From assembly GCA_030673735.1 (NCBI GenBank), contig DAOVIK010000032.1, positions 1 through 10,306 on the forward strand: 10,306 bases of DNA, given 5' to 3'. How positions within the stretch are numbered: position 1 is the first letter of the stretch; every line of letters starts with the position of its first letter. Below, piece by piece: positions 1 to 9,056 of the stretch. The notes below the pieces were generated by a model. It was not told where the DNA came from. It did no database searches and saw nothing but the letters and a program-made list of their open reading frames with translations. A program made the position numbers and the translations under genes. Origin of the DNA: Anaerolineae bacterium (GTDB taxonomy: Bacteria > Chloroflexota > Anaerolineae > Anaerolineales > E44-bin32).

Positions 1-380
1 ACATCGGTCACCGTGCCTTGGTAGCGCGTGAGATCAGGCTTGGGTTGTGGCGCAGCAGCGCCCACTGCAACTGCTTGTAGGCGTCCCGCATCGTTGCGAA
101 TCGCAACGACCACGGCCCTCATCCGAGGTTCAAGATCCTCAAGAGAATTGATCGATCCGTCCCGACTGAAGAAGCGCGTCTCGGAAGTAACGTAGAAGAC
201 GTAGCTTTCACCATCGCGACCCTGAAGCCCGAACGTCCTTGCCGAGGGGTCTACAGCCGTAATCGTGCCCGCTACCTTGATCCTCGCTTCAGGGGTTTCT
301 TCCTGCGCGTACGCAACGCCCGTGAAGACCAACGATAGCGCTAGCCCTATAAGAAGTGCCTTTCCGGTTTTGCTCAACAT
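1..380 (-). CDS. Secreted DUF5666-like protein, N-terminal part (cut by window edge)
   Basis: The first 126 residues of a protein that continues past the left edge. It opens with a classic Sec signal peptide: Lys-containing n-region (MLSKTGK), hydrophobic core ALLIGLALSLVF, and a probable signal peptidase I site after AYA (residue 25). The mature part shows a small beta-rich unit of the type V.GTITAVDPSARTFGLQ ... YVFYVTSETRFF ... SLEDLEPRMRAVVVAIRNDAGRLQAVAV, and a second GTVTDV repeat seems to begin at the edge. This pattern resembles the DUF5666 family of exported OB-like domains, whose function is unknown. The ATG at 380 is supported by a perfect AAGGAGG with a 6-nt spacer (387-393). It lies 145 nt after the kinase gene and probably has its own promoter. 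The family call rests on pattern recall; the export call is firmer. Confidence 0.75.
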   Translation of the reverse strand, partial: MLSKTGKALLIGLALSLVFTGVAYAQEETPEARIKVAGTITAVDPSARTFGLQGRDGESYVFYVTSETRFFSRDGSINSLEDLEPRMRAVVVAIRNDAGRLQAVAVGAAAPQPKPDLTRYQGTVTD

Positions 381-436
381 TGCGATCCTCCTTGGTACCT
401 CATTTACTCTGATTCTGCGGCCGATGAGCAAAAGGC

Positions 437-465
437 ATGTAGTAAGAGTGTAAAACGCGTGTAAA
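437..465 (-). promoter_or_regulatory. Possible promoter for the secreted-protein gene, overlapping a direct repeat
   Basis: On the minus strand a TTTACA (465-460) is followed after 17 nt by CTACAT (442-437), a moderate sigma70-like pair about 57 nt before the start codon at 380. The -35 hexamer is part of TTTACAC, which occurs twice at an 11-nt period (465-459 and 454-448). The -10 is weak, so this is a candidate only. Confidence 0.35.
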
Positions 466-490
466 TTACGGATGAGTGGGAGTGGATATC

Positions 491-506
491 AATCCCGGCT
501 GGGATT
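491..506 (-). other. Small hairpin after the kinase gene
   Basis: AATCCC-GGCT-GGGATT (plus strand) is a perfect 6-bp inverted repeat with a 4-nt loop, 20 nt beyond the stop codon of the deoxynucleoside kinase gene. Its position suggests a 3'-end stabiliser or weak terminator. No T-run follows on the minus strand, so it is not a canonical intrinsic terminator. Confidence 0.35.
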
Positions 507-525
507 CGAAGCTAAATGAAACGGT

Positions 526-1194
526 TCAGCCATTATTCACGGGGAATTTGATTTCCTCTTTGCCGGCTAGCTTTTCGATGATATGGCTTATGACAATTTC
601 CAAATGGCGGGGTTTGTGTACGAAATCCAAAACTTCAGGCGGCTTGGTCTTTACAGGAGGAATCTTTAGCACCGGGCAAAGATCAAAACGTGCGATCCAT
701 TCCTCGTAGAACGAATCAAGCAGATTCAGATAATCGGTGGTGATGCCCTTCTCCATGTCACGCCCCCGAGCTCTGATGCGCTCCATCAACACGGAAACCG
801 GAGTGCGAAGATAGAGCAACAGATCGGGAGAAGGCAATGTAGCAATGACCAGGTCGAATATCTTGCGGTATGTATAGTAATCTCGCTCCGTGATGGTCCC
901 CAGCTTCAGCGCTGCACGAGCGAAGATTTCCGCGTCCTCGTAGATGGAGCGATCAATGATGGCGGAATTCGGAGCGCGCGCCAGTGCCAGGTGTTGTTCG
1001 GCCCGATGTCCCAGAAAGAATACCTGAAGATGAAACGCCCATTGCCGCATGTCCTGGTAGAAGTCCGAGAGATACGGATTGTCAACCACAGACTCGTAGG
1101 CAGCTTCCCAATCCAGATGCTCGCCCAGGCGCTCGGTGAGAGACGTCTTGCCTGCGCCGATATTGCCGGCAACGAGGACAAAGTACTTCGCCAT
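526..1194 (-). CDS. Deoxynucleoside kinase (dNK/dGK-dAK family)
   Basis: A 222-residue cytosolic kinase that phosphorylates deoxynucleosides to dNMPs with a nucleoside triphosphate, the salvage route to DNA precursors. The P-loop AGNIGAGKTS is at residues 9-18. The likely 5'-OH-activating Glu lies in YESVVDNPY (Glu34), followed by the substrate-pocket stretch WAFHLQVFFLGHR. The DRS motif (DRSIYED) is at 81-87, and the Arg-rich LID (ERIRARGRDME) is near 138-148. Length matches the bacterial family (about 200-230 residues). An ATG at 1203 is also in frame, but AGGAAGG (1210-1204) directly abuts it, whereas the ATG at 1194 has a 9-nt spacer, so 1194 is preferred. It follows the ribonucleotide reductase gene by about 90 nt, placing salvage and de novo dNTP supply together. 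Base specificity (dA, dG or dC) cannot be read from sequence alone. Confidence 0.9.
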   Translation of the reverse strand: MAKYFVLVAGNIGAGKTSLTERLGEHLDWEAAYESVVDNPYLSDFYQDMRQWAFHLQVFFLGHRAEQHLALARAPNSAIIDRSIYEDAEIFARAALKLGTITERDYYTYRKIFDLVIATLPSPDLLLYLRTPVSVLMERIRARGRDMEKGITTDYLNLLDSFYEEWIARFDLCPVLKIPPVKTKPPEVLDFVHKPRHLEIVISHIIEKLAGKEEIKFPVNNG

Positions 1195-1236
1195 GGCGCT
1201 CATCCTTCCTGCTTAGGTTATCGAAACAAGGAGCGC

Positions 1237-1258
1237 TTCACACGATTCGAATTGTGAA
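1237..1258. repeat. 22-bp inverted repeat between nrdJ and the kinase gene
   Basis: TTCACA (1237-1242) and TGTGAA (1253-1258) form perfect 6-bp arms around 10 nt that contain the self-complementary ATTCGAAT. It lies in the 90-nt gap between the reductase stop and the kinase start. It could be an operator or a processing hairpin. No known regulator box is matched with confidence. Confidence 0.3.
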
Positions 1259-1284
1259 CTCAGAATCTGGGAAGGAGGCGAATG

Positions 1285-3759
<2,475 letters not shown>

Positions 3760-3842
3760 GGCAACCTCACAATACCTGGCTGTGATGATGAGCATCCTGT
3801 GGCAAGTGATCCCCCAACGATGCCGCGATGAAACGACTGATA

Positions 3843-4292
3843 TCAGATGTCTAACAGTTGATCCATCTCACTGCGGATGGCATCCAAATCGTCTAGGCCC
3901 AAGTAAACGATCGCGTATCGTATGTACGCGATCTGATCCATTTCCTTGAGACCGGCGATGACCATATCTCCTACAACCCGAGAGGAAATCTCGGGCTTGC
4001 CCATCGATTGAAGCGCGGATTCGACCTCTCCAACGAGCCGTTCGATATCGGCAGCCGGAACCGGCCGCTTTGCGCAGGCAATCTTGATCCCGTGCATGAG
4101 CTTATCGCGATCGAATTCCTCCCGTGTCCCATCTTCCTTGACCACCATCGGAGAGGCAAGAACCGCTCGCTCGTAAGTGCTGAAGCGTTGCTCACATCCA
4201 AGGCACACGCGCCTGCGACGGACACCTCCGCGAGTATCGCGAGAGGTATCAATCACGCGCGTGCGCTTGCTTTGGCAATATGGGCAATGCAT
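3843..4292 (-). CDS. nrdR: Transcriptional repressor NrdR
   Basis: A 149-residue regulator that represses ribonucleotide reductase genes when bound to (d)ATP. The N-terminal zinc ribbon has Cys3-x2-Cys6 and Cys30-x2-Cys33, with the basic RRRR stretch and the usual CEQRFSTYER ending at about residue 42. The ATP-cone follows from about residue 48 (PMVVKEDGTREEFDRDKLMHGI) to about 138, including the AYIRYAIVYLGLDDLD signature. Length is typical of the family. The ATG at 4292 gives the canonical MHCPYC start; upstream in-frame codons would add an unrelated tail and are rejected. The binding site is modest (GAGAG about 4 nt upstream). It stands directly before nrdJ, its expected target. I saw no convincing NrdR box in the leader, but a LexA-like box lies 13 nt upstream of the start. 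Confidence 0.95.
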   Translation of the reverse strand: MHCPYCQSKRTRVIDTSRDTRGGVRRRRVCLGCEQRFSTYERAVLASPMVVKEDGTREEFDRDKLMHGIKIACAKRPVPAADIERLVGEVESALQSMGKPEISSRVVGDMVIAGLKEMDQIAYIRYAIVYLGLDDLDAIRSEMDQLLDI

Positions 4293-4305
4293 TGAACTCT
4301 CGAAT

Positions 4306-4321
4306 TCGAACAGTCGTTCGA
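4306..4321. promoter_or_regulatory. Predicted LexA (SOS) box upstream of nrdR-nrdJ
   Basis: TCGAACAGTCGTTCGA is a perfect palindrome of 6-bp arms around 4 nt. It matches the Gram-positive/actinobacterial LexA operator form TCGAAC-N4-GTTCGA (core CGAAC-N4-GTTCG). It lies 13 nt upstream of the nrdR start codon and about 50-65 nt downstream of the predicted transcription start. LexA there would act as a roadblock or cover a second promoter. A further palindrome, TCGAATTCGA (4300-4309), overlaps its edge. The match is seen directly; LexA control is inferred. Confidence 0.6.
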
Positions 4322-4335
4322 CGCCAGATGTGTGT

Positions 4336-4368
4336 TTCCCTGTTACCCTGCACCCATATCTCAGGGAA
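4336..4368. repeat. Inverted repeat in the nrdR leader
   Basis: TTCCCTG (4336-4342) and CAGGGAA (4362-4368) are perfect 7-bp arms 19 nt apart, between the predicted promoter and the LexA-like box. A third, related CCCTG copy lies inside at 4346-4350. It may be an operator for an unidentified regulator or a leader hairpin. Confidence 0.3.
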
Positions 4369-4378
4369 TCGAGAGCGA

Positions 4379-4408
4379 ATTGTAGCACAAGCCTGCGCGA
4401 GCAAGCAA
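4379..4408 (-). promoter_or_regulatory. Predicted sigma70-type promoter for nrdR-nrdJ
   Basis: On the minus strand TTGCTT (4408-4403) is followed after 18 nt by TACAAT (4384-4379), which is preceded by TGC and so also fits an extended -10. The predicted start is near 4372, giving a leader of about 80 nt before nrdR. It is the best promoter-like sequence I found in the window. It implies that the reductase genes have their own transcript in addition to any read-through from ftsZ. Confidence 0.6.
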
Positions 4409-4466
4409 GCGTTGCAGAACTAAATCGCTGAGCAAAGGGTGGGATATTTGTACCTGCTGCCGAGAC

Positions 4467-4512
4467 GCGATAAACCGGCGCCGGGAGGAGGATTCCAGCA
4501 CCGGTTTGTCGC
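4467..4512 (-). other. Strong imperfect hairpin downstream of ftsZ
   Basis: In the minus-strand transcript AAACCGGTGCTGG pairs with CCGGCGCCGGTTT over 13 positions (11 Watson-Crick, 2 G-U) around a 10-nt loop. After one C-A mismatch four more pairs extend the base. It starts about 90 nt after the ftsZ stop. It may end or protect the division-gene mRNA. No U-tract follows, so a classical Rho-independent terminator is not supported. The loop carries TCCTCCTC, complementary to a Shine-Dalgarno sequence. Confidence 0.45.
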
Positions 4513-4601
4513 TGTTGCATATCTGCCAGAGCACCAGGCAGTGATAGTGCTACGGCGAAAGAAGAGGTTTGTCCGCGAAGGACGTACTCCGCTTAGTTGA
4601 A

Positions 4602-5705
4602 TTAGCGGCGTCGCAAGAATGTAGGCAAGTCGACGTCCTTGATATCAAACGAAGCAGGCTCGAAGATTGACTCTGCAACGCTTTGGACTTCTTGTGGTGC
4701 GGATTGCACTCTCTCTCGCCGTAGCACACGCCGATGGGGTCGTCGTCCCCCAATCGGTTGATCAAATCCTGTAGCGATCACGGTGATGCGCATCTCATCG
4801 CCCATGCTCGGATCTATGACCGCGCCAAAGATCAAATTCACATCGGGGTGCGCTGTCTCCTTGATGATCGCAGCCGCTTGATCGACGTCGTGCAAGCCGA
4901 GATCATTGCCTCCAGTGATGTTGAACAGGATGCCCCGCGCCCCGTCGATGGTGATATCGAGCAGCTGGCTCGAGATTGCCTGTTCGGCCGCAACGCGAGC
5001 GCGATCCTCGCCAGAGGCCTTGCCTACTGCCATCAATGCCGCACCACCCTCTTTCATGATCGTGCGGACATCGGCGAAATCCAAGTTGATCAATCCGGGA
5101 ACGGTGATCAGTTCACTGATCCCTTGGATTCCCTGAAGCAGGACGTCGTCAGCGATCTTGAAGGATTCGTACAGGCTGGCACGTCGATCTGAGAGTTGGA
5201 GCAGGCGATCGTTGGGAATGACGATCAGCGTGTCGACATGCTCCTTGAGATTGGCGATGCCGCCAATAGCCGTTTCAGCTCGAGGAGCACCTTCGAAGGT
5301 GAACGGGCGCGTCACTACCCCGATGGTGAGCGCTCCGATCTCCTTGGATATCTGGGCGATGATCGGCGCCGCGCCGGTGCCGGTTCCACCGCCAAGTCCG
5401 GCGGTAATGAACACCATGTCACTGCCCACTAGCACTCCATGGAGATCATCGCGCGATTCCTCGGCCGCTTTCCAGCCGATCTCCGAGATGCCCCCTGCAC
5501 CCAATCCGCGCGTCAACTTATCGCCAATGCGGACGCGAGTGGAAGCGTTGGAAAGCAGAAGAGCCTGGGCATCGGTGTTCACTGCGACGAACTCAATGCC
5601 CGCAAGGCCTTCTTCGATCATGCGATTGACAGCATTGCTGCCACCGCCGCCAACCCCGACGACCTTGATACGTGCGAACGATTCCGTACTTGGTGCTGCG
5701 CTCAT
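4602..5705 (-). CDS. ftsZ: Cell division protein FtsZ
   Basis: A 367-residue bacterial tubulin homologue that polymerises with GTP into the Z ring at midcell. The nucleotide-binding GVGGGGSNAVNRM is at about residues 17-29, the tubulin signature GGGTGTG at 105-111, and the catalytic T7 loop NLDFADV at 207-213 (Asp209 and Asp212). The C-terminal domain has SGEDRA and GILFNITGG. A short basic linker (about 315-350) leads to the C-terminal peptide DVDLPTFLRRR, which binds FtsA. The usual GANP/GGNPE loop reads GGISEIGWKAAEES (71-84), lacking the common Pro. The ATG at 5705 has a very strong GAGGAGGAG site with a 5-nt spacer (5711-5719). It lies 74 nt after ftsA, whose product anchors it. Confidence 0.98.
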   Translation of the reverse strand: MSAAPSTESFARIKVVGVGGGGSNAVNRMIEEGLAGIEFVAVNTDAQALLLSNASTRVRIGDKLTRGLGAGGISEIGWKAAEESRDDLHGVLVGSDMVFITAGLGGGTGTGAAPIIAQISKEIGALTIGVVTRPFTFEGAPRAETAIGGIANLKEHVDTLIVIPNDRLLQLSDRRASLYESFKIADDVLLQGIQGISELITVPGLINLDFADVRTIMKEGGAALMAVGKASGEDRARVAAEQAISSQLLDITIDGARGILFNITGGNDLGLHDVDQAAAIIKETAHPDVNLIFGAVIDPSMGDEMRITVIATGFDQPIGGRRPHRRVLRRERVQSAPQEVQSVAESIFEPASFDIKDVDLPTFLRRR

Positions 5706-5710
5706 GACTT

Positions 5711-5719
5711 CTCCTCCTC
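5711..5719 (-). promoter_or_regulatory. Strong ftsZ ribosome binding site
   Basis: GAGGAGGAG with a 5-nt spacer before the ATG at 5705 is the most extended Shine-Dalgarno sequence among the division genes here. It agrees with the high FtsZ-to-FtsA ratio cells need. Eight of its bases (GAGGAGGA) are complementary to the loop of the hairpin after ftsZ. Confidence 0.75.
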
Positions 5720-5779
5720 AAATGATCGTTAGTTTCCTGCGAGCAGCCCCGCTTCTTCCGGGCCACATAAGCTTGCCCT

Positions 5780-7036
5780 CTATCCAGGGAGCAGACGGTT
5801 TAGGAACTCAACCGCCTTGCGAAATCCAAGTTTCGGCCAAGCGACCGTGCTATATGACCGGTGATCCAGTGCATCGTGCTGTTCAAGCATGCGGGCCCAT
5901 TGAAGCAATCCGATGCTTGCCGAGTATGCTGGGGTCTGCAGTTTGTCCACCAAGCCACGAAAATCCTCTGCCTGACCCAACCTAACCGGAAGCTGCAGCA
6001 CGTTGCTGGCAATCTCACGAATTCCAGGCAGGAGGGACGTACCTCCGGTAAGCACCAACCCTGCCGGCAGTAGGCCATCACAGGCGGCACGTTTGATCTC
6101 CTGCCGAACAAGGATGAAGATTTCCTCTATGCGCGGCTCGATGATGGACACCAAATCAGCCTGACTGAAATACAGCGGACGATCATGCCCGAATGGACGA
6201 ACGGCGAACGCCTGCTGAGGATCGATATCCTCCAGCCGCGCATGTCCATGCTTCTGCTTGACCAATTCAGCGCTTTCTTGCGGAAGATGAAGGCCCTGAA
6301 CAATGTCGTTAGTGAGATGATCACCACCCACCGGAGTGACGGCTGTATGGAAAACCGAGCTTTCAATGAAGATAGCCAGGTCACACGTCCCACCCCCAAT
6401 ATCGCAAACCACGACGCCCATCTCGCGCTCGGTATCCGTAAGGACTGTCTCGGCGGATGCCAGCGATCCGAGCACCCAGCCATCGACTTCGATCCCGGCG
6501 GCATCGACACACATCTCCAAGTTCTGCAACGAGGTAGCTCCGGCGGTGACGATGTGCGTTTCGACTTCGAGGCGATAGCCATGCATCCCGATAGCGGATT
6601 TGATACCCTCCTGGCCATCCACCACGAAGCCGCGCGGAATCACATGCACGATATGCTTGTTGTGAGGCAAGGTAATTGAGCGCGCCGATTCAATCGCCCT
6701 CACCACATCCCCATAGTCAATCGTCTGTCCAGTTACTCCCACCATCCCCTGGCTGTTGAGCGAAGATATCTGAGGCCCCGATAGTGAGACCAGGGCGGAG
6801 GTAATCTCATAGCCCGATGTGCGCTCAGCCTTGTCCTTGGCCGCCTCGATGGCGCGCGCAAGGCTCTCCAAATTGGTGACACCACCCTTGCGCATGCCCA
6901 ACGAAGGCACAATCCCCACCCCGATCACCCGCATACGTTCCGCGGCATCAGGATGTCCGACCAGGACACAGACCTTGCTCGTGCCCACGTCAATGCCTAC
7001 GTATATCGAATCCTCATTGCCAACCGTTGTGTCCAA
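5780..7036 (-). CDS. ftsA: Cell division protein FtsA
   Basis: A 418-residue actin-like ATPase that tethers FtsZ to the membrane and recruits later divisome proteins. Phosphate-1 motif YVGIDVGTSKVCVLVG begins at residue 12, phosphate-2 CDIGGGTCDLAIF is near 211-223, and the adenosine motif GLVLTGGTSLLPGI is at 326-339. The SHS2-like 1C region holds SALVSLSGPQISS (about 80-92). The last 16 residues (LGFRKAVEFLNRLLPG) look like the amphipathic membrane-targeting helix. The start is taken as TTG at 7036: it yields the family's usual length, follows the ftsQ stop by 5 nt and has GAGG with an 8-nt spacer (7045-7048). An ATG at 7123 would add 29 residues that overlap ftsQ and show no FtsA similarity. 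A TTG start may keep FtsA below FtsZ levels. Confidence 0.95.
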   Translation of the reverse strand: MDTTVGNEDSIYVGIDVGTSKVCVLVGHPDAAERMRVIGVGIVPSLGMRKGGVTNLESLARAIEAAKDKAERTSGYEITSALVSLSGPQISSLNSQGMVGVTGQTIDYGDVVRAIESARSITLPHNKHIVHVIPRGFVVDGQEGIKSAIGMHGYRLEVETHIVTAGATSLQNLEMCVDAAGIEVDGWVLGSLASAETVLTDTEREMGVVVCDIGGGTCDLAIFIESSVFHTAVTPVGGDHLTNDIVQGLHLPQESAELVKQKHGHARLEDIDPQQAFAVRPFGHDRPLYFSQADLVSIIEPRIEEIFILVRQEIKRAACDGLLPAGLVLTGGTSLLPGIREIASNVLQLPVRLGQAEDFRGLVDKLQTPAYSASIGLLQWARMLEQHDALDHRSYSTVAWPKLGFRKAVEFLNRLLPG

Positions 7037-7041
7037 TACCG

Positions 7042-7950
7042 CTACCTCGCCAAGGTGTAGTAGGGTGAGCTTGGATCCAGCATGCTTACCATGGAAGCTC
7101 GCACCGCATGCTCCTGCAGCCATTCGCTGACGCGGATGTATACGCGCACCTTCTGGGCCATATCGCCCTCAGCTCCAAAGTAGGCCGTCCACCCTCGACT
7201 GTCATCTAGAACCAAGCCTCTATCACGCTCGAATCGCAAGCTCCCAATCTCCGGGAGCAGCGTCCTCAATGCCACTGCGCTTCGGAGCACTTCAGGATCG
7301 ATCACTTGCGCCAGAGGATCATCCTGGATTTGCAGCGTAGGCTCATCGGCAATGATCTGTACCAATCCTGGCCGAACTTCTCGCTCAAGGATCGCTACGC
7401 CATCTGCGCAAAGCCACCACCTTCGCCCTCCATCGTCCCAGGCAACAATAGGCTTCCGCTCCACCAGATGGATCACAACCTTGTTGGGCCATTCCACCGC
7501 AACTTCCACTGCGCTGATCTCCGCATAGGCATACAAGCTCTCGGCAATCTGCTCTGGATCAACGAAGAAGACGACTGTGTCATCGACTGCGGCGATGGAG
7601 CGCACATGTGCTTCGCTCATGAACTCAGCGCCGTGTACCTCCGGCTGATCAACACGGAATGCCGATCCGGTCAGCAGGGAATATCCGGCCCACAAGACGC
7701 CCGCCAGAAGCCATGCCGTCAGCAACCGCGCTCCAACACGCAGCTGCGGAATCGCCGGCAGCCGTACTTCGGCTCCCGCGGCAGCCGGCAGCAAGATGTC
7801 GTAGCGCCGCTTGGGACGTTGTCGCCGTTGTGATTTGCGAGAAGACCCGCGTTTCTTTGAGCCAGTCTTATGCGCCATTCGAACTCGGCTGCCGCTAGAC
7901 TGCCCACCTTTCGGGATCCTTCCCTTCAGCGATTGCCGATTGACCGTCAT
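7042..7950 (-). CDS. ftsQ: Cell division protein FtsQ/DivIB
   Basis: A 302-residue single-pass divisome protein that links the cytoplasmic ring to septal peptidoglycan synthesis. A long, strongly basic cytoplasmic tail (about 1-73, rich in Lys and Arg, with RRQRPKRR) precedes one membrane segment at about 75-94 (LLTAWLLAGVLWAGYSLL). A POTRA domain follows (about 97-166, starting FRVDQPEVHGAEFMSEAHV and containing AVEVAVEWPNKVVIHLVERKPIV), then the FtsQ beta domain (WWLCADGVAI, and RGWTAYFG near 252-259). The ATG at 7950 overlaps the ddl stop as ATGA, implying translational coupling; an ATG giving a start at residue 25 is less likely. The extended basic tail is typical of non-proteobacterial DivIB-type proteins. 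The family is divergent, but context and domain order make the call firm. Confidence 0.92.
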   Translation of the reverse strand: MTVNRQSLKGRIPKGGQSSGSRVRMAHKTGSKKRGSSRKSQRRQRPKRRYDILLPAAAGAEVRLPAIPQLRVGARLLTAWLLAGVLWAGYSLLTGSAFRVDQPEVHGAEFMSEAHVRSIAAVDDTVVFFVDPEQIAESLYAYAEISAVEVAVEWPNKVVIHLVERKPIVAWDDGGRRWWLCADGVAILEREVRPGLVQIIADEPTLQIQDDPLAQVIDPEVLRSAVALRTLLPEIGSLRFERDRGLVLDDSRGWTAYFGAEGDMAQKVRVYIRVSEWLQEHAVRASMVSMLDPSSPYYTLAR

Positions 7951-9056
7951 TCACCTGTCCCATAGCGCCGCACTAGCTGATCGCACTGCGCCCTGCGCTC
8001 CAACGCCAGTTCGATCAACCGATCCATCAGCGCTGGATAATCCAAACCGCTCGCATCCCAGAGCTTGGGATACATGCTGATCTTCGTGAACCCAGGGATC
8101 GTATTTAGCTCGTTCATGAAGATGCGATTCGTGTCCCGTTCGAGCAAGAAATCGGCGCGTGCCATCCCTGCTCCATCGATTGCCTTGAAGGCCTCCACCG
8201 CAAGCCGGCGAATCTCCTCACTCGTCTCCTCATCAATGGGAGCGGGGATAAACAGCTCGGAGGTGTCATCGATGTACTTGGCCTCGTAGGAATAGAATTC
8301 ATCCCCGGGCACGATCTCTCCAGTTATCGAAGCCTCGGGCTCTTCGTTCCCCAGGACACTGACTTCGATCTCTCGCGCATCCACACCACGCTCAACGAGC
8401 AGTCGCCTGTCGTACTTCGCCGCCAAGCGCAATCCCTGCTCGAGCTCTTTGCGATCCTTGGCCTTGCTGACGCCGACCGATGACCCCATGTTTGCTGGTT
8501 TCGTGAACAGTGGGTATTCCGCCAATGCTTCGGCCCGGCGGATGCACTCATCGATGTCCCGCTCAACATAAATGGAATTCAGGATGATGAAATCCACCAC
8601 CGGAATATGATGCTCACGCATCAGTGTCTTGAATACGCCTTTGTCCATTGCGATGGAGGATGCCAGGACACCCGCGCCCACGTAGGCAATCTCAGCCATT
8701 TCGAGCATCCCTTGCAGAGTTCCATCCTCGCCAAACGTTCCGTGCAACACCGGGAAAACCACATCGAGCTTGTGAAGAAGCGACAATTCGAGACCGTCGA
8801 CACCACGGTAAAGACCATCTCTGCCCGGCTCAGCGAATATCGCTACCGGCTCCAGGTCTTCTACCTGTCCTTGCTTGAATGCTGGCAGGGCAGCCGGGCC
8901 CGAAAGCCAGCGTCCGTCATGGGTGATGCCGATCTGGATGATGTCGTACTTCGCCGGATCGAGTGCATCCACGACCGAGGTAGCGGACATCAATGAGATC
9001 TCATGCTCCCCGGATCGTCCCCCGAAGATCACGCCGACGGTCATCTTGTCGCTCAA
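7947..9056 (-). CDS. ddl: D-alanine--D-alanine ligase
   Basis: A 369-residue ATP-grasp enzyme joining two D-Ala for the peptidoglycan stem peptide. Visible motifs are FGGRSGEHEISLMSA (11-25), the D-Ala site HGTFGEDGTLQG (105-116), the ATP-binding KPANMGSSVGVSK (186-198), the omega-loop EFYSYEAKY (253-261) and the metal-binding NELNTIPGFT (315-324). The Tyr-containing omega loop indicates ordinary D-Ala-D-Ala rather than VanA-type D-lactate specificity. Length fits the DdlA-like group. The start is TTG at 9056, supported by a perfect AAGGAGG with a 6-nt spacer (9063-9069) and a TTGA overlap with the murB stop. A downstream ATG (residue 5) would leave the Shine-Dalgarno too far away. It lies between murB and ftsQ, as in many dcw clusters. 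Confidence 0.96.
   Translation of the reverse strand: MSDKMTVGVIFGGRSGEHEISLMSATSVVDALDPAKYDIIQIGITHDGRWLSGPAALPAFKQGQVEDLEPVAIFAEPGRDGLYRGVDGLELSLLHKLDVVFPVLHGTFGEDGTLQGMLEMAEIAYVGAGVLASSIAMDKGVFKTLMREHHIPVVDFIILNSIYVERDIDECIRRAEALAEYPLFTKPANMGSSVGVSKAKDRKELEQGLRLAAKYDRRLLVERGVDAREIEVSVLGNEEPEASITGEIVPGDEFYSYEAKYIDDTSELFIPAPIDEETSEEIRRLAVEAFKAIDGAGMARADFLLERDTNRIFMNELNTIPGFTKISMYPKLWDASGLDYPALMDRLIELALERRAQCDQLVRRYGTGE

Noticed and set aside
491..506. Rho-independent terminator after the kinase gene
   Set aside because: The stem is short (6 bp) and no T-run follows it, so it is listed only as a hairpin.
4293..4420. Search for an NrdR box (ACAC-AT-rich-GTGT type palindrome) before nrdR-nrdJ
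   Set aside because: Only loose partial matches, such as the ACACACAT stretch near 4328-4335. None has a convincing second half-site.
4293..4520. In-frame upstream extension of nrdR by 76 residues
   Set aside because: NrdR starts canonically at MHCPYC. The extension has no family similarity and would run through the hairpin and promoter.
5158..5985. Plus-strand 275-codon ORF across the ftsZ-ftsA junction
   Set aside because: Antisense to two well-supported division genes, with low-complexity Pro/Ser/Arg-rich composition.
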